Source of the DNA: Desmonostoc muscorum LEGE 12446
GTDB lineage: Bacteria > Cyanobacteriota > Cyanobacteriia > Cyanobacteriales > Nostocaceae
DNA: 64,000 nt
Direction: 5' to 3'
NCBI RefSeq assembly: GCF_015207005.2
Contig: NZ_JADEXS020000001.1
Span: 4,340,001-4,404,000, forward strand
Under the pieces are notes generated by a model. The model saw only the letters and a program-made list of their open reading frames with translations, made no database searches and was not told the origin of the DNA. Shown here in pieces: positions 35,820-42,912 of the stretch. Position 1 is the stretch's first letter, and the number at the start of each line of letters is the position of its first letter. The translations under genes were made by a program, and so were the position numbers.

Positions 35820-36926
35820 CTACACCTCCCGCATTCCTAGACCAAGTACGATCGCCAACCCAGACCGTTGTACTTGTGGATATTTGTCGCTGTCAACTTC
35901 CAAAGACAAAGCCCCAATTGGATCTATTTGGATAGTTGGCAGACTTAGCCGTTGGGTAAAGAATTCATCAAGCTGTTGGAGTCCGCCTCCAGGCCCAGCT
36001 AATAAAATTTGTGCTACCTCCAAATTTTCACTTTGATTGAGGTAAAAATCGATGGAACGACGCAGTTCATCTGTTAGTTCCCCCAATACTCTCAAGATGG
36101 CTGCCATACCAGGATTAAGTTCGGTGACGCCGGTTTTGCCGCCATCTATGGGAGTTGGGGTAATGACCATTCCCTGTAACATTTCCATATCTCGTGATGT
36201 AGGTAAGCTCATTGCCCTAGCGAGGGCAGTTTGCATTTGATAAGTTCCTATGGGTACCGTGCGGGAAAATTGCGGTACTCCGTTCACGATAATGGCAATT
36301 TCTGTGCTGTCGAACTCGATATCAACTAGTACTGCTGCTTCCTGCGGGCCAAATTGTCGCAATTGATCGCGAATAGTCCGAATGAGAGCAAAACTGTTAA
36401 TTTCTAAAACATCGATTTGTAATCCTGCCTGCTCGAATGTACTGATGTAAGTATCTGTTATCTCCTTGCGGGTAGCAACTAACAGTACCTGTACTTTTTC
36501 AATGCCATCTTCATCTACAAAATACCCAAGTTTCTGATAATCTACATCAGCCTCTTCACGAGGATAAGGTAAATACAAACCTGCTTCATGGTTTAGCACC
36601 ATTTCACGCAGTTCTTTGTCATCTAACTCTGCTGGCACTGGTATCAGACGAACAATAGAATCTCGTCCTGGTACACCGGTAGCAACACGAGAAACTTTGA
36701 TTTTGCTTTGGGCTAGCGCTTCCTGGATTAACTGCGCCATTGCTGGAGGGTCGGTAATTTGACCATCGGTAACTACGCCTTCGGGGACTGGTACTGATGT
36801 CAAAATTTCTAGTTTTAAGCCTTGACGCTGCTTGCGTAGCTGAACTACATTTACTCGTTCGGGAGCGAGTTCAATACCGACCCCTTTATTTGATTTGCCA
36901 AACAGACTATTGAAGCTTTTCACCAC
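35820..36926 (-). CDS. pilM: Type IV pilus assembly protein PilM
   Basis: 368 residues of actin-like ATPase fold (FtsA relative) that binds the PilN cytoplasmic tail. The N-terminal GVGIELAPERVNVVQL, the VLVDIEFDSTEIAIIVNG phosphate loop region and LLAGPGGGLQQLDEF adenine region are visible. Two adjacent GTG codons (36926 and 36923) can start it; the first is used. It heads the pilMNOQ cluster, whose promoter must lie in or near the repeat block 36957-37084. Confidence 0.94.
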   Translation of the reverse strand: MVKSFNSLFGKSNKGVGIELAPERVNVVQLRKQRQGLKLEILTSVPVPEGVVTDGQITDPPAMAQLIQEALAQSKIKVSRVATGVPGRDSIVRLIPVPAELDDKELREMVLNHEAGLYLPYPREEADVDYQKLGYFVDEDGIEKVQVLLVATRKEITDTYISTFEQAGLQIDVLEINSFALIRTIRDQLRQFGPQEAAVLVDIEFDSTEIAIIVNGVPQFSRTVPIGTYQMQTALARAMSLPTSRDMEMLQGMVITPTPIDGGKTGVTELNPGMAAILRVLGELTDELRRSIDFYLNQSENLEVAQILLAGPGGGLQQLDEFFTQRLSLPTIQIDPIGALSLEVDSDKYPQVQRSGLAIVLGLGMREV

Positions 36927-36956
36927 AGTTGTGCCCGCTGGACTGCTAAATTGAAT

Positions 36957-37084
36957 TGGGGAGTGGGGAGTGGGGAGTGGGGATTGGGTACTGGGGATTG
37001 GGTATTGGGGATTGGAAAATAGTATTTTTAATCTTATTCCCCATTCCCCATTCCCTATTCCCCATTCCCCAGTCCCCAGTCCCT
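36957..37084. repeat. STRR block between pilM and the sugar-binding protein gene
   Basis: GAGTGGG, TGGGTAC and GGGGATT heptamers, a 20-base A/T-rich centre, then CCCCATT and CCAGTCC units. It occupies the shared upstream region of two divergent genes. Confidence 0.85.
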
Positions 37085-37177
37085 AGTTATCTTTACTACT
37101 GGTAATTGATTTAGCCTATAATCTCGTCAATTCTGCATAAGATTTTCACCCTGAACAAGCGTAAAATTACTGGGAAG

Positions 37178-38476
37178 ATGATTCAATTGCGAAAATTTAA
37201 ACAACTTACTGCTTTAGTACTGCTTGGTTTGTTAACTAGTTGGATTGTAAGTTGTGGTACAGGTAATGTTGGTACAAATACAAAACAAACTACTTCAGGA
37301 GTAGCAACTGTTGAGTTTTGGACGATGCAACTGCAACCTCAATTTACTGACTACTTCAAAAACCTGATTGCGAATTTTGAAACGCAAAATTCAGGTATAA
37401 AGGTTAACTGGGTTGATGTACCTTGGGCAGCAATGGAGAACAAAATATTAACAGCTGTCTCCGGAAAAACGCCACCTGATGTTGTTAATCTCAATCCCGG
37501 TTTTGCTTCCCAACTTGCGGGACGGAATGCTTGGTTAGATTTGGACACAAAGGTTCCAAATGATGTACGCTCCTCCTATCTACCGAATATCTGGAAGGCA
37601 AGCACGCTTAATGGTAAGAGTTTTGGAATTCCCTGGTATCTCACCACACGGTTAACCATTTATAACACCGATTTATTAAAACAGGCAGGTATCAATAAAC
37701 CACCTGCAACTTACGCAGAATTGGCACAAATAGCGCAACAAATTAAAGATAAGACTGGGAAATATGCCTTTTTTGTGACATTTGTACCGCAAGATTCCGG
37801 GGAAGTGCTGGAATCTTTTGTGCAGATGGGAGTGACTTTAATAGATGCCCAAGGTAAAGCCGCGTTTAATTCGCCACAAGGGAAAGCTGCATTTCAGTAT
37901 TGGGTGGACTTGTATAAAAAAGGTTTGCTGCCTAAAGAGGCTTTGACTCAAGGACATCGCCACGCGATCGATTTATACCAATCTGGAGAAACGGCGCTTC
38001 TAGCTTCAGGGCCAGAGTTTCTCAAAGCGATCGCTAATAATGCCCCGAAAATTGCTCAAGCTTCAGAAATAGCACCCCAACTCACTGGTGACACAGGCAA
38101 AAAAAATGTCGCGGTAATGAACATAGTTATTCCGCGTGACAGCAAACAACCTGACAACGCCGTGAAGTTTGCTTTATTTGTTACTAATGACGAAAATCAG
38201 TTAGCTTTTGCAAAAGCCGCAAATGTTCTACCTTCTACAATCAAAGCATTATCTGATAGCTACTTTAAAGATGTTCCAGCTAATGCTTCACCAATAGACA
38301 AAGCACGAGTTATCACTGCCAAACAACTGCAACAAGCAGAAATATTAACTCCTACTTTGAAGGATTTTAATAAACTGCAAAAAGCAGTTTACGAGAACTT
38401 GCAAGCAGCAATGTTAGGCGAAAAAACTGTAGATAAAGCTGTAGAAGATGCTGCTCAACAGTGGGACAACAGATAA
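37178..38476 (+). CDS. ABC transporter sugar-binding lipoprotein
   Basis: 432 residues of the extracellular solute-binding family 1 (maltose/sn-glycerol-3-phosphate type). Signal peptide with a lipobox ending at Cys26 (SWIVSC) indicates a membrane-attached lipoprotein. Family motifs include VEFWTMQLQP, DVVNLNPGFASQLAGRNAWLDLD, GIPWYLTTRLTIYNTDLLKQAGI and GETALLASGPEFL. No permease or ATPase genes are adjacent, so the partner transporter lies elsewhere. ATG 37178 starts it. The gene ends in a TAATTCG repeat. Confidence 0.92.
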   Translation: MIQLRKFKQLTALVLLGLLTSWIVSCGTGNVGTNTKQTTSGVATVEFWTMQLQPQFTDYFKNLIANFETQNSGIKVNWVDVPWAAMENKILTAVSGKTPPDVVNLNPGFASQLAGRNAWLDLDTKVPNDVRSSYLPNIWKASTLNGKSFGIPWYLTTRLTIYNTDLLKQAGINKPPATYAELAQIAQQIKDKTGKYAFFVTFVPQDSGEVLESFVQMGVTLIDAQGKAAFNSPQGKAAFQYWVDLYKKGLLPKEALTQGHRHAIDLYQSGETALLASGPEFLKAIANNAPKIAQASEIAPQLTGDTGKKNVAVMNIVIPRDSKQPDNAVKFALFVTNDENQLAFAKAANVLPSTIKALSDSYFKDVPANASPIDKARVITAKQLQQAEILTPTLKDFNKLQKAVYENLQAAMLGEKTVDKAVEDAAQQWDNR

Positions 38477-38517
38477 ATTCGTAATTCGTAATTCGTAATT
38501 CGTAATTCGTAATTATG
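38476..38517. repeat. TAATTCG tandem repeat between convergent genes
   Basis: Five TAATTCG units immediately after the binding-protein stop and against the folC stop; the last unit is followed by the complementary CGAATTA. Confidence 0.75.
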
Positions 38518-38519
38518 AT

Positions 38520-39857
38520 TTACGAATTATATTTGGTAGTTGATAAAAAATCGCCTACTAAATAAAGGGAACCACAGATAACGATTAAATCGTCTTTGGT
38601 AGAGGTTGAGGTTGCGGTTTCTAATGCTGTGAGCAAATCTGGATGTATTTGGCGATCGCTTAATTCTGGACAAAGGTTGTAAGCTAGATTAGCTAGTTCT
38701 TCTAAATCAGCAGAAGTTCTACCAGGCCAAGGTTCTACTGGTATTGGTACTAAAAAAAGGCGATCGCCCCTTCGCAATAAAGCAGCAAAAATATCAGCAT
38801 GATCTTTATCAGCAAACATTCCCATAATCCAATTTACGGGTTTGTGTTTTACTGCATCTAAACTATCCACATATTGCCGGAGAACTTGGGCTGCGGCTGT
38901 GTTATGAGCACCATCAAGTAATAATTTATGATTTTTCCAAGTAATCCATTGCATCCGCCCCGGCCATTTAGTTTTCGCCATCCCGTTAATGATGGCTGCT
39001 TCCGAAATCTGCCAACTCTGTTGTTGAAGAATCTCTAAAGCAGTTAAAGCCAAAGCTGAATTAGTTAACTGAATTTGTCCCGCTAACGGCAAAGGATATT
39101 TAATAGATTTATTAGGTGATTCTTCCATCCCCCCATCTCCCCATCTCCCCATCTCCCCATCTCCCCCTCTTTCATATTCTGCCCATCCCGTAGCGATTTG
39201 GCGGGCGGGTTGAGGCATAAAAATTGGGCATTGTAATTCTAAAGCACGCGATCGCACCACATCTTCGGCATCTGGTGGCAATTGTCCAACTACAACAGGA
39301 CGCCCCGGTTTGAGAATACCTGCTTTTTCTCTAGCAATGTCAGCGACAGTCGGGCCGAGTTGTTGCCAGTGTTCCCGGCTGATGGAAGTGATAATCGTAA
39401 CCAAAGGTTCTAAACAAACATTAGTAGCATCCAACCGTCCCCCTAGTCCGACTTCTATTACTGCGACATCGACTTTAGCTTGGGCAAAATATAACCAAGC
39501 TGCGGCGGTAATTACTTCAAATTGAGTTGGTGATTCCTCATGAGGAAGAATCGCAGCTTGTACTTGTTGAAATAATTGGTTTAATTCCTCAGAAGAAATT
39601 GGCTGTTCATTCAGACAAATACGTTCCGTCCAATCAACTAAATGAGGGGAAGTGTACCGTCCTGTACGATAGCCAGCCTCAGTAAGTACCGAGGAAAGAT
39701 AAGCACAAACTGAACCTTTGCCATTGGTACCAGCAACGTGAATTACTGAGACTTGGTGATGGGGATTGCCGAGATTTGCCAAAAGATTGACAATGCGATC
39801 GAGTCCCAGATGGACACCAAAGCGTTGAAGAGGTTGGATTACAGAATCGATCTCCAC
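38520..39857 (-). CDS. folC: Folylpolyglutamate synthase/dihydrofolate synthase (FolC)
   Basis: 445 residues from GTG 39857 (VEIDSVIQP). The Mur-ligase-like ATP loop GTNGKGSVCAYL, GLGGRLDATNV, EKAGILKPGRPVV and LDGAHN motifs are all present. It adds glutamate to folates (and dihydropteroate). The frame remains open upstream to 39938, but that part is a Ser-Pro-Ala stretch read from a repeat block. Residues about 230-246 (GGDGEMGRWGDGG) are encoded by an in-frame 9/10-base repeat at 39121-39170, which looks like an insertion. Confidence 0.93.
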   Translation of the reverse strand: MEIDSVIQPLQRFGVHLGLDRIVNLLANLGNPHHQVSVIHVAGTNGKGSVCAYLSSVLTEAGYRTGRYTSPHLVDWTERICLNEQPISSEELNQLFQQVQAAILPHEESPTQFEVITAAAWLYFAQAKVDVAVIEVGLGGRLDATNVCLEPLVTIITSISREHWQQLGPTVADIAREKAGILKPGRPVVVGQLPPDAEDVVRSRALELQCPIFMPQPARQIATGWAEYERGGDGEMGRWGDGGMEESPNKSIKYPLPLAGQIQLTNSALALTALEILQQQSWQISEAAIINGMAKTKWPGRMQWITWKNHKLLLDGAHNTAAAQVLRQYVDSLDAVKHKPVNWIMGMFADKDHADIFAALLRRGDRLFLVPIPVEPWPGRTSADLEELANLAYNLCPELSDRQIHPDLLTALETATSTSTKDDLIVICGSLYLVGDFLSTTKYNS

Positions 39858-39862
39858 AAGAA

Positions 39863-39968
39863 GGGGGAGTGGGGAGTGGGGAGTGGGGAGTGGGGAGGCA
39901 GGGGAGGCAGGGGAGGCAGGGGGAGAAACAATAACCAATGCCCCATGCCCAATGCCCTATGCCCAATA
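39863..39968. repeat. STRR block upstream of folC
   Basis: GAGTGGG heptamers, GGGAGGCAG nonamers and CCCAATG heptamers abut the folC start and fill its 5' region up to the psbY end. Confidence 0.85.
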
Positions 39969-40035
39969 TGAATAAAACCGACTGTCCTAGTTAAAGAGAA
40001 ACAGCCGGTTGAAGAGTAAGGATAATGACCTGGAT

Positions 40036-40161
40036 TTAGGCTTCTCTATCCAAAAAGCCTTGAATTTGTCTTAAAGCCGCAGCGCCAATATTAAACACTG
40101 CCCAGCCAGCAGCAATAGCAACTGGTGCTAAAACGATCGCTAAACGAAAATCGATATCCAT
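40036..40161 (-). CDS. psbY: Photosystem II protein Y (PsbY)
   Basis: A 41-residue gene not obvious by length: ATG 40161, TAA at 40036, with an AGGAG ribosome site eight bases upstream. The sequence [19 protein letters not shown] with [15 protein letters not shown] and a final FLDREA matches PsbY, the single-helix subunit at the edge of photosystem II near cytochrome b559. One membrane helix spans residues about 6-28. Confidence 0.93.
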   Translation of the reverse strand: MDIDFRLAIVLAPVAIAAGWAVFNIGAAALRQIQGFLDREA

Positions 40162-40610
40162 ATCTAGAACTCCTCTTTTAAGTAGAAATTAAAGTTTTGT
40201 CAACTGCTCTCATTTTTATTTTTAGCTGAAGTGGGCAATTTTTCCCAGCCGATATGTAAAGAATGTGTGAACTACCCTGTAGTAAGACCGACGGGGCTTC
40301 CCAATTCACCGGGAATAGCCTCCAGAACTTCGTAGTACTAGAAAGTCTTACATTCCCTCCAAGGGCAGGAGTCCTGGTTCCCAAGACCCAAATCTTTTTC
40401 TTGCAACATATACCTGTTAGCTTGGTTTTCGCTTATGGCATTGATGGTCAAGATAATACTTAGTTTACCAGAAAAGGTGATTCGTCATACATCCGGAATT
40501 GGTTTTTACAAACGTTTTAAATCAATTCCAGATGCAATCCTCATCAGCCGCTCACAATCCCCATCTTAGGAATACCTTGAAGATGGGGACTTCCGCGACC
40601 CGTTAAATTA
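40162..40610. other. Non-coding region with hairpins; possible transposon remnant
   Basis: No gene is supported. 40259-40390 (CTACCCTGTAGTAAGACC... to CAGGAGTCCTGG) has a sequence character like the decayed 3' end of IS200/IS605 (tnpB) elements, but too little remains to be sure. 40557-40587 forms a stem CCCCATCTT / AAGATGGGG with a 12-base loop. CAGGAGTCCTG near 40369 is a perfect short palindrome. The psbY promoter must be near 40170-40250. Confidence 0.4.
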
Positions 40611-40757
40611 TTGGGCATTGGGAGTGCTGAGTTAGAAGTTAGGAGTTTGGAGTTTGGAGTTTGGAGTTTGGAGTTTGGAGTTTGGAGTTTGGAGTTTGGA
40701 GTTTGGAGTTTGGAGTTATTCTCCCTCATCTCCCCACTCCCCACTCCCCACTCCCTA
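40611..40757. repeat. GGAGTTT heptamer array (about nine copies) and related repeats
   Basis: A clean array of GGAGTTT from about 40641 to 40717 with virtually no variation, preceded by GGGCATT and followed by CTCCCTC and CCCCACT units. It touches the gamma carbonic anhydrase stop. Confidence 0.88.
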
Positions 40758-41282
40758 ACCCCTACCAAACCCGACATCAGTACCTTTACCTGCATGAACT
40801 AAAGCTAACTTTTCGTAACGCTTAGCGTGTTCGATGAGTTCTGCGGCTTCAACTTCTGTTACTTGGCGCTGTACTTTGCCGGGAATACCGACAACTAGGG
40901 ATAAGGGGGGTATATTTTTAGTTACCACTGCGCCGGCGCCAATAATGCTACCAGCACCCACTCGTACACCGTCTAAAATCACTGCGCCAATGCCAATCAA
41001 ACTTCCACGCTCAATGTAAGCGGAATGCACCACAGCGCGATGCCCTACGGTCACATGATCTTCTATGATTGTGGGAAAACCAGGATCGCAATGTAAAATT
41101 GCCCCATCCTGAATATTCGTGCATTCGCCAATGTCAATGCGTTCAACATCTCCTCTAACCACTGCTCCATACCAAATGCTCGCTCCTGCTGCTATATTTA
41201 CCCAACCCATAACAACAGCATTGTCTGCAATGAAGGCAGCTTGAGAAAAATCGACAGATGTCCAGTAAGAAGCGGTAGACAC
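40755..41282 (-). CDS. Gamma-type carbonic anhydrase family protein (left-handed beta helix)
   Basis: 175 residues with hexapeptide repeats (VVMGWVNIAAGASIWYGAVVRGD, IGIGAVILDGVRVGAGSIIGAGAVV). The zinc ligands of gamma carbonic anhydrases fit the histidines in ILHCDPG and VGHRAVVHSA. It belongs to the YrdA/CaiE-like group rather than full CcmM, because no RbcS-like repeats follow. GTG 41282 starts it. The end GKGTDVGFGRG is partly read from the repeat edge. Confidence 0.9.
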   Translation of the reverse strand: MSTASYWTSVDFSQAAFIADNAVVMGWVNIAAGASIWYGAVVRGDVERIDIGECTNIQDGAILHCDPGFPTIIEDHVTVGHRAVVHSAYIERGSLIGIGAVILDGVRVGAGSIIGAGAVVTKNIPPLSLVVGIPGKVQRQVTEVEAAELIEHAKRYEKLALVHAGKGTDVGFGRG

Positions 41283-41578
41283 GATAGAATATTAATATGG
41301 TACCCAGGAACACTGGAGAAACTCCAACCTTTGAGGCTGGTTGCACAACCAGGATATCACAGCGTCAAGCCTCTAGATTCAGGAGTGCTGAGTGCTTAAC
41401 CAAGTACTTATTGAGTGTTGAGCTAAAGGTTTTCATCAAAAACTTTCAACTCACGACTCAGAACTTCTTTGTTGAGCTAGCAGTGAGGAAATATCCCAAA
41501 GTGGCGGAGCCGAAGTGTATAACCCGACCTACTAGTGCCCAGTGCTGGTAAAGACAAAATTATGTTTGTACGCACTTC

Positions 41579-42091
41579 ATGATGAATCCAGGCTTGCAGT
41601 ACCCAATATTTGGCCCTGAAATACAGTGTCCCCACTGTCGTCAGACCATTCCGGCGTTGACACTAACAGATACCTATTTATGTCCACGTCATGGCGCTTT
41701 TGAAGCTAACCCGAAAAATGGAGAGCTAATCCATTTACAATCGGGGCGTCACTGGCGCAGGTGGAATAATGAATGGTATAGACAGCACACTCACCCTGAT
41801 GGTATCCGGTTTGAAATTCATGAAGCATTAGACAAGCTGTATACCCAAGGCTATCGAGCAACACGAGTGATTATTGCCCGACGCTATCAGGAATTGATGA
41901 GTGGCTACTTGGAACGCAGTACACCTTGGCGGTCTGGACAGCCAGAAGCATCAGCGGCGAGGCTATACGGTTTACCGGTAGAGTTTAGTCCCGACCCCCC
42001 AGAAGATCCCTGCTGGGAAGTGATTAATTTTGACTTGGAAAAAGAACCTGGCGTCCCTGTGCGTTACCCTTATTTCAGGTTATTTGAGTAA
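41579..42091 (+). CDS. TIGR02652-like cyanobacterial protein with zinc-ribbon-like N-terminus
   Basis: 170 residues. The N-terminus IQCPHCRQTIPALTLTDTYLCPRHG has CxxC...CxxH spacing that could bind zinc. The rest is rich in aromatic and arginine residues (SGRHWRRWNNEWYRQHTHPDGIRFEIHEALD) and is highly conserved in cyanobacteria as TIGR02652, by recollection. Function unknown. Tandem ATG codons at 41579 and 41582. The 296 bases upstream hold no supported gene. Confidence 0.75.
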   Translation: MMNPGLQYPIFGPEIQCPHCRQTIPALTLTDTYLCPRHGAFEANPKNGELIHLQSGRHWRRWNNEWYRQHTHPDGIRFEIHEALDKLYTQGYRATRVIIARRYQELMSGYLERSTPWRSGQPEASAARLYGLPVEFSPDPPEDPCWEVINFDLEKEPGVPVRYPYFRLFE

Positions 42092-42094
42092 ATT

Positions 42095-42172
42095 TAGGAG
42101 TTAGGAGTTAGGAGTTAAAAGTTAGGAGTTAAATTCAATTTATAACTCACAACTCATAACTCCTAACTTTTG
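42095..42172. repeat. AGGAGTT and ACTCATA repeat pair
   Basis: Four GAGTTAG heptamers face three AACTCA/TAACTCC units, an inverted array filling the 83-base spacer between two + strand genes. Confidence 0.75.
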
Positions 42173-42174
42173 TT

Positions 42175-42603
42175 ATGCACCATGCTTCTATTCGGACGGC
42201 GAATATTCACCGAGCGATCGCTTTCTATGAAAATTTAGGGTTTACAATTTCAGAACGCTTTACTACAGGCTACACTCTAGCTTGCTGGATGGAAGGATTG
42301 GGTGGCAGAATTGAACTGCTCCAAATTCCCGAACCAAAACCAGCCCCAGACGCTTTTGCTGATGAACATTATGTGGGATACTATCATCTCTCTTTCGATT
42401 TAACTGAGATAACACCAGATTTATCTACCTGGTTGACAAGTTTACAAGAACGTGTATTAAAAGTAGAAGAATTAGAACCGTTAAAGGTATTATTAGAACC
42501 TACACAACAGCAAATAGGCGATCGCATTTACGAAGTGGCTTTTATCGCCGATGCTGATGGCTTACCTCTGGAATTTATTCGAGTTTTAGCAAAATTCCCA
42601 TAA
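42175..42603 (+). CDS. VOC superfamily (glyoxalase/dioxygenase fold) protein
   Basis: 142 residues with paired beta-alpha-beta-beta-beta modules: HHASIRTANIHRAIAFYENLGF at the start and GYYHLSFDL...EVAFIADADGLPLEFIRVL at the end. Metal-ligand candidates are His2 or His3, Glu47 region, His71-73 and Glu near the C-terminus. The enzymatic activity is unknown. ATG 42175 follows a repeat that may give an AACTTTTGTT leader; no clear ribosome site. Confidence 0.85.
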   Translation: MHHASIRTANIHRAIAFYENLGFTISERFTTGYTLACWMEGLGGRIELLQIPEPKPAPDAFADEHYVGYYHLSFDLTEITPDLSTWLTSLQERVLKVEELEPLKVLLEPTQQQIGDRIYEVAFIADADGLPLEFIRVLAKFP

Positions 42604-42748
42604 TTTAGCTTTTTTATTAATTTTGTTGCTAATATATTCTTTTTCTGTAATGTTGCCGAACTAACAGATTTCTTTGCCAAATTTGACTATGGTCTTCCTG
42701 CAAAATGACTATGTAACTTACAGCAATTTTCAGGTATTAAACCACACT

Positions 42749-42827
42749 GTAGGGGGGCACAGCATTGCTGTGCCCCTACGGAAGTAATTAAACCATAGGG
42801 TAGGGGCGCACAGCTGTGCGCCCCTAC
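42749..42827. repeat. Two GC-rich palindromes of one family
   Basis: GTAGGGGGGCACAGC..GCTGTGCCCCTAC at 42749-42779 and the perfect 28-bp palindrome GTAGGGGCGC...GCGCCCCTAC at 42800-42827, each preceded by ATTAAACCA. They lie in the 309-base spacer before the M16 gene, which otherwise shows no gene. Confidence 0.8.
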
Positions 42828-42912
42828 AAAGGATTGTGGTTCAAATAGATGAAACCAGTTGTAATTTATACATCAATAAAAATATAAGTCTTGTTTGCTA
42901 GTAAAAATAATA

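Noticed and set aside
39858..39938. Longer FolC start giving a Ser-Pro-Ala N-terminus
   Set aside because: The extra residues are read from a repeat block; GTG 39857 fits the family start.
40641..40717. GGAGTTT array considered as a CRISPR
   Set aside because: Contiguous 7-base units without spacers; no cas genes in the window.
41297..41551. 84-residue frame upstream of the TIGR02652-like gene
   Set aside because: No recognisable motif, crosses a GCTGAGTG/GAGTGTTGAG repeat, and lacks a ribosome site.
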